Assembly (NCBI RefSeq): GCF_051020955.1
Contig: NW_027476497.1
Coordinates: 124,001 to 188,000 of the forward strand
Source of the DNA: Megalopta genalis
Taxonomy: Eukaryota; Arthropoda; Insecta; Hymenoptera; Halictidae
Length of the DNA: 64,000 nt
Reading direction: 5' to 3'
The notes beneath the pieces are model-generated. The model was given only the letters and a program-made list of their open reading frames with translations, had not been told where the DNA came from and searched no databases. A program made the position numbers and the translations under genes. Every line of letters begins with the position of its first letter. The first letter of the stretch is position 1. Below, one piece after another: positions 51,181 to 63,108 of this stretch.

Positions 51181-53150
51181 GTGTTTCCCTTGGATTTGAA
51201 GTTAACTCGTTTGTTTCGCATGCAGTTGAAGCTAAATCATGTTTATCACAAGTATCTGTATCTAACCTATTTGTTTCGCAAGAATATGATGCTAAACCAT
51301 GTGTTTCGGATGAATTTGAATCTAAATCATGTGTTTCACATGGATTTCTAGCTAACTCGTTTGCTTCGCATGCAGTTGAAGTTTAATCATGTATTTCACA
51401 CGTATTTGAAGCCGAACTATTTGATTCGCATGGATTTGAAGGTAAGCCTTCTACTTCGCACTGATTTGAAGCTAAATCATGTGTTTCGCTTGGATTTGAA
51501 GCTACACCTTCTACCTCGCATTGATTAGAAGCTAAATCATGTGTTTCGCATGGATTTGAAGCTTACTCATTTGTTTCGCATGCAGTTGAAGCTAAATCAT
51601 GTATGTCACAAGTATTTGAAGCAAAACCATTTGTTTCGCATGGATTCGAAGATAAGACTTCTACTTCGCATTGATTTGAAGCTAAATCATGTGTTCCGCT
51701 TGGATTTGAAGCTAAATCATTCGTCTCGCATGGTTTTGAAGCTAAGCCTTCTACTTCGCATTGATTTGAAGCTAAATCATGTGTATAGCACGGATTCGAA
51801 TCAAACTCGTTTTTTCGCCTGCATTTGAATCTAAATCACGTTTATCACAAGTATCTGAATCTAAACCATCTGTTTTACAAGAATATGAAGCTAAACCATG
51901 TGTTTCGCATGAATTGGAAGCTAAGTCATGTGTTTCGCATGGTTTTGAAGGTAACTCGTTTGTTTCGACTGCATTTGAAGCTAAATCGTGTATATCACAA
52001 GTATTTGAAACTAAACCATTGGTTTCGCATGGATTTGAAGATAAGCCTTCTACTTCGAATTGAATTGAAGCTAAATCTTGACTTTTGCTTGGATTGGAAG
52101 CTAACTCGTTTGTTTCGCCAGCATTTGTAGCTAAATCATGTATATCACAAGTATTTGAAGCTAAACCATATGTTTCGCATGGATTCGTAGATTAGCCTTC
52201 TACTTCGCATTGATTTGAAGCTAATTCATGTGTTTCGCTTGTATTTGAAGCTAACATGTTTGTTTCGCATGCAGTTGAAGCAAAATCATTTATATAACAA
52301 GTATTTGATTCTAAACTATTTGTTCCGCATGGATTTGAAACTGAGCCTTCTACTTCGCATTGATTTGAAGCTAAATCATGCGTTTCGCATGTATCTGAAG
52401 CTAAATCGTTTGTTTGGCATGCAGTTGCAATGCTAAAGCATGTATATCACAAGTATTTAAAGCTAAACCATCTGTTTCGCATTGATTTGTAGTTTTGCCT
52501 TCAACTTCGCATTGATTTGAAGCTAAATCATGTGTTTCGCATGGATTTGAAGCACACTCGTGTGTTTCGCCTGCATTTGAAGCTAAAACATGTACATCAC
52601 TAGTATTTGAACATAAACCATTTGTTTCGCATGGATTCGGAGATAAGCCTTCTATTTCGCATTGATTTGAGCTAAATCTTGAGTTTCGCTCGGATTGGAA
52701 GCTAACTCGTTTGTTTCGACTGCATTTGAAGCTAAATCATGTATATCACTAGTATTTGAACCTAAACCATTTGTTTCGCATGGATTCGTAGATAAGCCTT
52801 CTACTTCGCATTGATTTGAAGCTAAATCATGTGTTTCGCATGGATTTGAAGCTAAATCGTTTGTTTGGCATGCAGTTGCAGCTAAAGCATGTATATCACA
52901 AGTATTTGAAGCTAAACCATCTGTTTCGCATTGATTTGAAGTTATGCCTTTAACTTCGCATTGATTTGAAGCAAAATCATGTGTTTCGAATGGATTTGAA
53001 GCTATATCACTCATATCGCAAGTATCTGAAGATAAACCACTTGTTCCGTAATGATTTGTAGCTAAGCCTTCTACTTCCCATTAATTTGAAGTTAAATCAT
53101 GTGTTTCGCCTGGATTTGAAACTGACATGTTTGTTTCGCATGCAGTTGAA
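51181..53150 (+). repeat. 1.95-kb block, right copy of a pair 29 kb apart
   Basis: Partner of 21950-23890. It differs by one extra monomer near 51920 (GAATTGGAAGCTAAGTCATG), a 1-bp loss near 51810 (CTCGTTTTTTCGCC) and scattered substitutions. Its left junction at 51180/51181 lies inside an a-type monomer, where a CCATGGATTTG run joins GTGTTTCCCTTGG. Confidence 0.87.
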
Positions 53151-54478
53151 TCTAAATCATGTATATCACAAGTATTTGAAGCTAAATCATTTGTATCGCA
53201 TGGATTTGAATCTCAGCCTTCTACTTCGCATTGATTTGACGCTAAATATTGTGTTTCGAATGGATTTGAAGCTAACTCGTTTGTTTCGCATGCAGTTGAA
53301 ACTAAATCATGTATATCACAAGTATTTGCACCTAAACAATTGATTCGCCTGGATTTGAAGCTAAGCCTTCTACTTGGCATTGAATTGAAGCTAAATCGTG
53401 TGTTTTGCATGGATTTGAAGCTAACTCGTTTGTTTCTCCTGCATTTGAAGCTATATCATTTATATCGCAAGTGTTTGAAGCTAAAGCATTTGTTTCGCAT
53501 GGATTTGAAGCTAAGCCTTCTACTTCGCATTGATTGGATCCTAAATCACGTGTTTTGCATGGATTTGAAGCTAAGCCTTCTACATCGCATTGATTTGCAG
53601 CTGAATCATGTGTTTCGCTTGGATTTGAAGCTATACCTTCTACATCGCATTGATTTGAAGCTAAATTATGTGTTTCGCTTGGATTTGAATGCAAGTCATT
53701 TGTTTCGCATGCAGTTGAAGCTATATCACCTATATCCCAAGTGTAGGAAGCTCAATCATTTGTTTCGCATGGATTTCAAGCTAAACCTGCTACTACGCAT
53801 TGATTTGAAGCTAAATCATGTGTTTGGCATGGATTTGAAGCTAAACCTTCTACATCGCATTGATTTGCAGCTGAATCATGCGTTTTGCATGGATTTGAAG
53901 CTAACTCGTTTGTTTCTCCTGTATTTGAAGCTATATCATTTATATCGCAAGTATTTGAAGCTAAAGCATTTGTTTCGCATGGATTTGAAGCTAACTCGTT
54001 CGTTTCGCCTGTATTTTGAATCTATATCACTTATATCGCAAGTATTTGAAGCTAAATCATGTGTTTCGCTTGGATTTGCAGCTAAACCTTCTACATCGCA
54101 TTCATTTGGACTAATTCATGTGTTTCGCGTGGATTTGAAGGTAACTCGTTTGTTTCGCATGCAGTTGAAGCTATATCACATTTATCCCAAGTGTTTGAAG
54201 CTCAATCATTTGTTTCGCAAGGATTTGAAGCTAAACCTTCTACATCGCATTGATTTGCAGCTAAATCATGTGTTTCGCATGGATTTGAAGCTAACTCGTT
54301 CGTTGCGCATACAGATAAATCTGAATAACGTATATCACAAGTATTTGAAGCTAAACCATATGTTTCGCATGGATTTGAAGCTAAGCCTTCTACTTCGCAT
54401 TAATTGGAAGCTAAATCACGTGTTTCGCATGGATTTGAAGCTGAACCTTCTACATCGCACTGATTTGCAAATGAATCA
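53151..54478 (+). repeat. Short A-family patch between two right-hand blocks
   Basis: Monomers match the first zone: the CCTTCTACTTGGCATTG monomer, a signature 29-bp monomer at 53335, GATTGGATCC at 53533, CCCAAGTGTAGGAAGC at 53736, then runs resembling 6281-6470 near 54350. It contains a 31-bp monomer (GTATTTTGAATC near 54012) and a shortened one (CATTTGGACTAATTC near 54102). The longest plus-strand ORF of the window spans 53340-54530, but it is only a lucky stop-free path through this patch. Confidence 0.75.
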
Positions 54479-57400
54479 TGTGTTTCGCGTGGATTTGAAG
54501 GTAACTCGTTTGTTTCGCATGCAGTTGTAGCTAAATAATGTATATCACAAGTATTTGTAGCTAAATCATTTGTTTCGCATGGATTTGAAGCTAAGCCTTC
54601 TACTTCGCATTGATTTGAAGCTAAATCATTTGTTTCACATGGAATTGAAGCTACCTCGTTTGTTCCTCCAGCTTTTGAAGCTATATCACTTATATCGCAA
54701 GTATTTGAACCTAAATCATATGTGTCGCATGGATTTGAAGCTGAACCTTCTACATCGCATTGATTTGAGGCTAAATCTTGTGTATCGCATGGATTTGACG
54801 CTAAACCTTCTACATCGCATTGATTTGCAGCTAAATCGTGTGTTTCGCATGGATTTGAAGCTAACTGGTTCGTTGCCCATGCAGTTAAATCTAAATAACG
54901 TATATCACAAGTATTTGAAGCTAAACCATTTGTTTCGCATGGATTTGAATCTAAACCATCTACTTCGCATTGTTTTGAAGTTAAATCATGTGTTTCGCGT
55001 GGATTTGAATCTATCTCCTTTGTTTCAGCTGCATTTGAAACTATATTACTTATATTCCCAAGTATTTGAAGCTAAATCATTCGTCTCGCATGGTTTTGAA
55101 GCTAAGCCTTCTACTTCGCATTGATTTGAAGCTAAATCATGTGTATAGCACGGATTCGAATCAAACTCGTTTGTTTCGCCTGCATTTGAATCTAAATCAC
55201 GTTTAACACAAGTATCTGAATCTAAACCATCTGTTTTACAAGAATATGAAGCTAAACCATGTGTTTCGCATGAATTGGAAGCTAAGTCATGTGTTTCGCA
55301 TGGATTTGAAGCTAACTCGTTCGTTTCGCCTGCATATGAAGCTATATCACTTATATCGCAAGTATTTGAAGCTAAATCATTTGTTTCGCAAATATTTAAA
55401 GCTAAACCTTTTACATCGCATTGATTTGAAGCTAAATCATGTGTTTTGCTTGGATATGAAGCTAAATCATTTGTGTCGTCTGCATTTGAAGCTATATCAT
55501 TTATATCGCAAGTATTTGATGCACAATCAGATGTGTCGCATGGATTTGAATCTAAGCTTTCTACTTCGAATTCATATAAAGCTAAATCATGTGTTTCGCA
55601 TGGATTGGAAGCTAACTCGTTTGTTCCTCCTGCATTTGTAGCTATTTTATTTATACCGCAAGTATCTGAAGCTACATCATTTGTTTCTCATGGATTTGAA
55701 GCTAAGTCTTCTACTTCGCATTGATTTGAAACTAAATCATGTGTTTCCATGGATTTCAAGCTAACGCTATTGTTTCACCTGCATTTGAAACTATATCATT
55801 TATATCGCAAGTATTTGAAGATAAACCAGTTGCTTCGCATTGATTTGAAGCTAAGCCTTCTACTCCGCATTCATATCAAGCTAAATCATGTGTTTCGCAT
55901 GGATTTGAAACTGACACGTTTGTTTCGCATGCAGTTGAAGCTATATCACTTATATCGCAATATCTGAAGCTGAAACATTTGTTTCTCATGTATTTGAAGC
56001 TAAGGCTTCTACTTCGCATTGATTTGAAACTAAATCATGTGTTTCCATGGATTTCAAGCTAACGCTTTTGTTTCGCCTGCATTTGTAACTATATCATTTA
56101 TATCTCAAGTATTTGAAGATAAACCAGTTGCTTCGCATTGATTTGAAGCTAAGGCTTCAACTTCGCTTTGATTTGAAGGTAACTCATTTATTTCGCATGG
56201 ATTTGATGCTAAGCCTTGAACTTCGCATTGATTTGAAGTAAAATCATGTGTTTCGCTTGGTTTTGGAGCTAGCTCGGTTGTTTCCTGTGCAGTTGAAGCT
56301 AAATCACTTATATCGCAAGTATCTGAAGCTAAATCATTTGTGTAGCTTGGATTTGAAGCTATATCACTTATATCGCAAGTATTTGAAGCTAAATCATTTG
56401 TGTCGCATGGATTTGAAGCTAAACCTTCTACATCCCATGGATTTGAAGCTAAATCATGTGTTTGGCATGGATTTGAAGCTAAACCTTCTACATCGCATTG
56501 ATTTGAAACTAAATCGTGTGTTTCGCATGTATTTGAAGCTAACTCGTTTGTTTCGCAAGGATTTGGAGCTAAGCCTTCTACTTCGCATTGATTTGAAGCT
56601 AAATCATGTGTTTCGCTTGGATTTGAATTTAACTCGTCTGTTTTGCACGCATTTGAAGCTACTTCATTTATACCGCAAGTATTTTAAGCTAAATCATTTG
56701 TTTCGAATGGATTTGAAGCTAAGCCTTCTACTTCGCATTGATATGAAGTTAAATCATGCGTTTCGCTTTGATTTGAATATAACTTGTTTGTTTTTCCTGC
56801 TTTTGAACCTACTGCATTTATATCGCAAGTATTTGAAGCTAACTCGTTTGTTTCGCATACATTTGAAGCTGTATCCCTCATATTCGCAAGTATTTGACGC
56901 TAAATCATTCGTTTCGCTTGGATTTGAAGCTAAGCCTTCTACTTCTCATTGATTTGAAGCTAAATCATGTGTATCGCATGGATTTTGCAGCTAACTCGTT
57001 TGATTCGTCTGCATTTGCAGCTATATCTGTTATATCGCAAGTATCTGATGCTAAATCGTTTGTTTTGCATGGATTTGAAGCTAAACCTTCTACGTCGCAT
57101 CCATTTGCAGCTAAACCATGTGTATCGCATGGAGTTGAAGCTAACTCGTTCGTTTCGCCTGCATATGAAGCTATATCATTTATATCGCAAGTATTTGAAG
57201 CTATATCATTTGTGTCGCCTGGATTTGAAGCAGAACCTTCTACATCGCATTGATTTGAAGCTAAATCTTATGTATCGCATTGATTTGAAGCTAAGCCTTC
57301 TACTTCGCATTGATTTGAAGCTAAATCACGTGTATCGCTTTGTTTTGAAGCTAATTCGTTTGCTTCGCATGGAGTTGAATATAAATCATGTTTATCACAA

Positions 57401-58089
57401 GTATCTGAAGCTAAACCATTTGTTTCGCATGAATTTGAAGCTAAGCCTTCTACATCGCATTGGTTTGCAGCTTAATCATGTGTTTCACATGGATTTGTAG
57501 CTAACTCGTTTCTTCCGGCTGCATTTGAAGCTATATCATTTATAGCGCAAGTATCTGAAGCTAAATCATTTGTTTCTCATGGACTTGAAGCTAATCCATC
57601 TACATCGCATTGATTTGAAGCTAAATCAAGTGTTTCGTTTGGATTTTATGCTAACTCATTTGTTTCGCCTGCATTTGAAGCAATTTCATTTATAAGGCAA
57701 GAATTCGAAGCTAAATAATTCGTTTCGCATGGATTTGAAGCCAAGCCTTCTACTTCGCTTGCATTTGAAGCTCACTCGTTAGTTTCGCATGCAGTTGGAG
57801 CTTAGTCATGTATATCACAAGTATTTTGAATCTAAACCATTTGTTGCGCTTGGATTTGAAGCTAAGCCCTCTACTTCGCATTGATTTGAAGCTAAATCAA
57901 GAATTTCGCATGGATTTGAATCGAACTCATTGGTTTCGCCTGCATTTGAAACTATATCACTCATAACGTTGGTATTTGAAGCTAAATCATGTGTTTGGCA
58001 TGTATTTGTAGCTAACTCGTTTGTTTCGCATGCAGTTGAAGTTAAATCATGAATATCACAAGTATTTTAAAATAAACCATTTGTTTCGC
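54479..58089 (+). repeat. Right-hand HOR block 1
   Basis: Starts with the 48903-type module (offset 5576 up to 56361) and continues through monomers that recur 3151-3181 bases later in block 2 and 5220 bases later in block 3. Landmarks are the ATATTCGCAAG 31-bp monomer near 56880, the GATTTTGCAGC monomer near 56982 and CGTTTCTTCCGGCTGC near 57507. Its last ~230 bases (57870-58000) join a 24.5-kb-like segment carrying GCTAAATCAAGAATTTCGC, a junction not present in the other blocks. Confidence 0.83.
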
Positions 58090-60808
58090 ATTGATTTGAA
58101 TCTAAACCTTCTACTTCGCATTGTTTTGAAGTTAAATCATGTGTTTCGCGTGGATTTGAATCTATCTCCTTTGTTTCAGCTGCATTTGAAACTATATTAC
58201 TTATATTCCCAAGTATTTGAAGCTAAATCATTCGTCTCGCATGGTTTTGAAGCTAAGCCTTCTACTTCGCATTGATTTGAAGCTAAATCATGTGTATAGC
58301 ACGGATTCGAATCAAACTCGTTTGTTTCGCCTGCATTTGAATCTAAATCACGTTTATCACAAGTATCTGAATCTAAACCATCTGTTTTACAAGAATATGA
58401 AGCTAAACCATGTGTTTCGCATGAATTGGAAGCTAAGTCATGTGTTTCGCATGGATTTGAAGCTAACTCGTTCGTTTCGCCTGCATATGAAGCTATATCA
58501 CTTATATCGCAAGTATTTGAAGCTAAATCATTTGTTTCGCAAATATTTAAAGCTAAACCTTTTACATCGCATTGATTTGAAGCTAAATCATGTGTTTTGC
58601 TTGGATTTGAAGCTAAATCATTTGTGTCGTCAGCATTTGAAGCTATATCATTTATATCGCAAGTATTTGATGCTCAATCAGATGTGTCGCATGGATTTGA
58701 ATCTAAGCTTCCTACTTCGAATTCATATAAAGCTAAATCATGTGTTTCGCATGGATTGGAAGCTAACTCGTTTGTTCCTCCTGCATTTGTAGCTATTTTA
58801 TTTATACCGCAAGTATCTGAAGCTACATCATTTGTTTCTCATGGATTTGAAGCTAAGTCTTCTACTTCGCATTGATTTGAAACTAAATCATGTGTTTCCA
58901 TGGATTTCAAGCTAACGCTATTGTTTCACCTGCATTTGAAACTATATTATTTATATCGCAAGTATTTGAAGATAAACCAGTTGCTTCGCATTGATTTGAA
59001 GCTAAGCCTTCTACTCCGCATTCATATCAAGCTAAATCATGTGTTTCGCATGGATTTGAAACTGACACGTTTGTTTCGCATGCAGTTGAAGCTATATCAC
59101 TTATATCGCAATATCTGAAGCTGAAACATTTGTCTCTCATGTATTTGAAGCTAAGGCTTCTACTTCGCATTGATTTGAAACTAAATCATGTGTTTCCATG
59201 GATTTCAAGCTAACGCTTTTGTTTCGCCTGCATTTGTAACTATATCATTTATATCTCAAGTATTTGAAGATAAACCAGTTGCTTCGCATTGATTTGAAGC
59301 TAAGGCTTCAACTTCGCTTTGATTTGAAGGTAACTCATTTATTTCGCATGGATTTGATGCTAAGCCTTGAACTTCGCATTGATTTGAAGCAAAATCATGT
59401 GTTTCCCTTGGTTTTGGAGCTAGCTCGGTTGTTTCCTGTGCAGTTGAAGCTAAATCACTTATATCGCAAGTATCTGAAGCTAAATCATTTGTGTCGCTTA
59501 GATTTGAAGCTATCTCGTTTGTTTCGCCTGCACTTGAATCTATATCACTTATATCGCAAGTATTTGAAGCTAAATCACTTGTGTCGCATGGATTTGAAGC
59601 TAAACCTTCTACATCCCATGGATTTGAAGCTAAATCATGTGTTTGGCATGGATTTGAAGCTAAACCTTCTACATCGCATTGATTTGAAACTAAATCGTGT
59701 GTTTCGCATGTATTTGAAGCTAACTCGTTTGTTTCGCAAGGATTTGGAGCTAAGCCTTCTACTTCGCATTGATTTGAAGCTAAATCATGTGTTTCGCTTG
59801 GATTTGAATTTAGCTCGTTTGTTTTGCACGCATTTGAAGTTACTTCATTTATACCGCAAGTATTTTAAGCTAAATCATTTGTTTCGAATGGATTTGAAGC
59901 TAAGCCTTCTACTTCGCATTGATATGAAGCTAAATCATGCGTTTCGCTTTGATTTGAATATAACTTGTTTGTTGTTCCTGCTTTTGAACCTACTGCATTT
60001 ATATCGCAAGTATTTGAAGCTAACTCGTTCGTTTCGCATACATTTGAAGCTGTATCCTTCATATTCGCAAGTATTTGACGCTAAATCATTCGTTTCGCTT
60101 GGATTTGAAGCTAAGCCTTCTACTTCTCATTGATTTGAAGCTAAATCATTTGTGTCGCATGGATTTTGCAGCTAACTCGTTTGATTCGTCTGCATTTGCA
60201 GCTATATCTGTTATATCGCAAGTATCTGATGCTAAATCGTTTGTTTTGCATGGATTTGAAGCTAAACCTTCTACGTCGCATTGATTTGCAGCTAAACCAT
60301 GTGTATCGCATGGAGTTGAAGCTAACTCGTTCGTTTCGCCTGCATATGAAGCTATATCATTTATATCGCAAGTATTTGAAGCTATATCATTTGTGTCGCC
60401 TGGATTTGAAGCAGAACCTTCTACATCGCATTGATTTGAAGCTAAATCTTATGTATCGCATTGATTTGAAGCTAAGCCTTCTACTTCGCATTGATTTGAA
60501 GCTAAATCACGTGTATCGCTTTGTTTTGAAGCTAATTCGTTTGCTTCGCATGGAGTTGAATATAAATCATGGTTATCACAAGTATCTGAAGCTAAACCAT
60601 TTGTTTCGCATGAATTTGAAGCTAAGCCTTCTACATCGCATTGGTTTGCAGCTTAATCATGTGTTTCACATGGATTTGTAGCTAACTCGTTTCTGCCGGC
60701 TGCATTTGAAGCTATATCATTTATAGCGCAAGTATCTGAAGCTAAATCATTTGTTTCTCATGGACTTGAAGCTAATCCATCTACATCGCATTGATTTGAA
60801 GCTAAATC
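58090..60808 (+). repeat. Right-hand HOR block 2
   Basis: Copy of block 1 at offset 3151 (up to about 59500) and then 3181, the 30-base step being one extra monomer relative to block 1. It retains the 49363-type module. It ends at about 60808, where GATTTGAAGCTAAATCATG joins a run homologous to 58740, which begins block 3. Divergence from block 1 is low, with scattered substitutions such as GTTTCTGCCGG near 60690 against GTTTCTTCCGG. Confidence 0.83.
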
Positions 60809-63108
60809 ATGTGTTTCGCATGGATTGGAAGCTAACTCGTTTGTTCCTCCTGCATTTGTAGCTATTTTATTTATACCGCAAGTTTCTGAAGCTACATCAT
60901 TTGTTTCTCATGGATTTGAAGCTAAGTCTTCTACTTCGCATTGATTTGAAACTAAATCATGTGTTTCCATGGATTTCAAGCTAACGCTATTGTTTCACCT
61001 GCATTTGAAACTATGTCATTTATATCGCAAGTATTTGAAGATAAACCAGTTGCTTCGCATTGATTTGAAGCTAAGCCTTCTACTCCGCACTCATATCAAG
61101 CTAAATCATGTGTTTCGCATGGATTTGAAACTGACACGTTTGTTTCGCATGCAGTTGAAGCTATATCACTTATATCGCAATATCTGAAGCTGAAACATTT
61201 GTGTCTCATGTATTTGAAGCTAAGGCTTCTACTTCGCATTGATTTGAAACTAAATCATGTGTTTCCATGGATTTCAAGCTAACGCTTTTGTTTCGCCTGC
61301 ATTTGTAACTATATCATTTATATCTCAAGTATTTGAAGATAAACCAGTTGCTTCGCATTGATTTGAAGCTAAGGCTTCAACTTCGCTTTGATTTGAAGGT
61401 AACTCATTTATTTCGCATGGATTTGATGCTAAGCCTTGAACTTCGCATTGATTTGAAGCAAAATCATGTGTTTCCCTTGGTTTTGGAGCTAGCTCGGTTG
61501 TTTCCTGTGCAGTTGAAGCTAAATCACTTATATCGCAAGTATCTGAAGCTAAATCATTTGTGTCGCTTGGATTTGAAGCTATATCACTTATATCGCAAGT
61601 ATTTGAAGCTAAATCATTTGTGTCGCATGGATTTGAAGCTAAACCTTCTACATCCCATGGATTTGAAGCTAAATCATGTGTTTGGCATGGATTTGAAGCT
61701 AAACCTTCTACATCGCATTGATTTGAAACTAAATCGTGTGTTTCGCATGTATTTGAAGCTAACTCGTTTGTTTCGCAAGGATTTGGAGCTAAGCCTTCTA
61801 CTTCGCATTGATTTGAAGCTAAATCATGTGTTTCGCTTGGATTTGAATTTAACTCGTTTGTTTTGCACGCATTTGAAGCTACTTCATTTATACCGCAAGT
61901 ATTTTAAGCTAAATCATTTGTTTCGAATGGATTTGAAGCTAAGCCTTCTACTTCGCATTGATATGAAGTTAAATCATGCGTTTCGCTTTGATTTGAATAT
62001 AACTTGTTTGTTTTTCCTGCTTTTGAACCTACTGCATTTATATCGCAAGTATTTGAAGCTAACTCGTTTGTTTCGCATACATTTGAAGCTGTATCCCTCA
62101 TATTCGCAAGTATTTGACGCTAACTCATTCGTTTCGCTTGGATTTGAAGCTAAGCCTTCTACTTCTCATTGATTTGAAGCTAAATCATGTGTATCGCATG
62201 GATTTTGCAGCTAACTCGTTTGATTCGTCTGCATTTGCAGCTATATCTGTTATATCGCAAGTAACTGATGCTAAATCGTTTGTTTTGCATGGATTTGAAG
62301 CTAAACCTTCTACGTCGCATCCATTTGCAGCTAAACCATGTGTATCGCATGGAGTTGAAGCTAACTCGTTCGTTTCGCCTGCATATGAAGCTATATCATT
62401 TATATCGCAAGTATTTGAAGCTATATCATTTGTGTCGCCTGGATTTGAAGCAGAACCTTCTACATCGTATTGATTTGAAGCTAAATCTTATGTATCGCAT
62501 TGATTTGAAGCTAAGCCTTCTACTTCGCATTGATTTGAAGCTAAATCACGTGTATCGCTTTGTTTTGAAGCTAATTCGTTTGCTTCGCATGGAGTTGAAT
62601 ATAAATCATGTTTATCACAAGTATCTGAAGCTAAACCATTTGTTTCGCATGAATTTGAAGCTAAGCCTTCTACATCGCATTGGTTTGCAGCTTAATCATG
62701 TGTTTCACATGGATTTGTAGCTAACTCGTTTCTTCCGGCTGCATTTGAAGCTATATCATTTATAGCGCAAGTATCTGAAGCTAAATCATTTGTTTCTCAT
62801 GGACTTGAAGCTAACCCATCTACATCGCATTGATTTGAAGCTAAATCAAGTGTTTCGTTTGGATTTTATGCTAACTCATTTGTTTCGCCTGCATTTGAAG
62901 CAATTTCATTTATAAGGCAAGAATTCGAAGCTAAATAATTCGTTTCGCATGGATTTGAAGCCAAGCCTTCTACTTCGCTTGCATTTGAAGCTCACTCGTT
63001 AGTTTCGCATGCAGTTGGAGCTTAGTCATGTATATCACAAGTATTTTGAATCTAAACCATTTGTTGCGCTTGGATTTGAAGCTAAGCCCTCTACTTCGCA
63101 TTTTTTTG
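60809..63108 (+). repeat. Right-hand HOR block 3
   Basis: Offset to block 2 is 2069 (58740 to 60809) and later 2039 after loss of a monomer. Offset to block 1 is 5220 from about 61900. It lacks the ~650 bp at the start of block 2 (58090-58739), so it was generated from a shorter template or lost that part. Its end (62821-63108) follows block 1 (57601-57888) rather than block 2, which lacks that segment. Confidence 0.83.

Noticed and set aside
53340..54530. Longest ORF of the window, 396 codons on the plus strand, of MDLKLNHVFR-type decapeptides
   Set aside because: It is a stop-free path through monomers and crosses a patch boundary. Part of it slips into the FEAKSCVSHG frame after an indel. 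Comparable runs elsewhere are broken by 1-bp indels, there is no promoter or splice context, and open frames exist on both strands.
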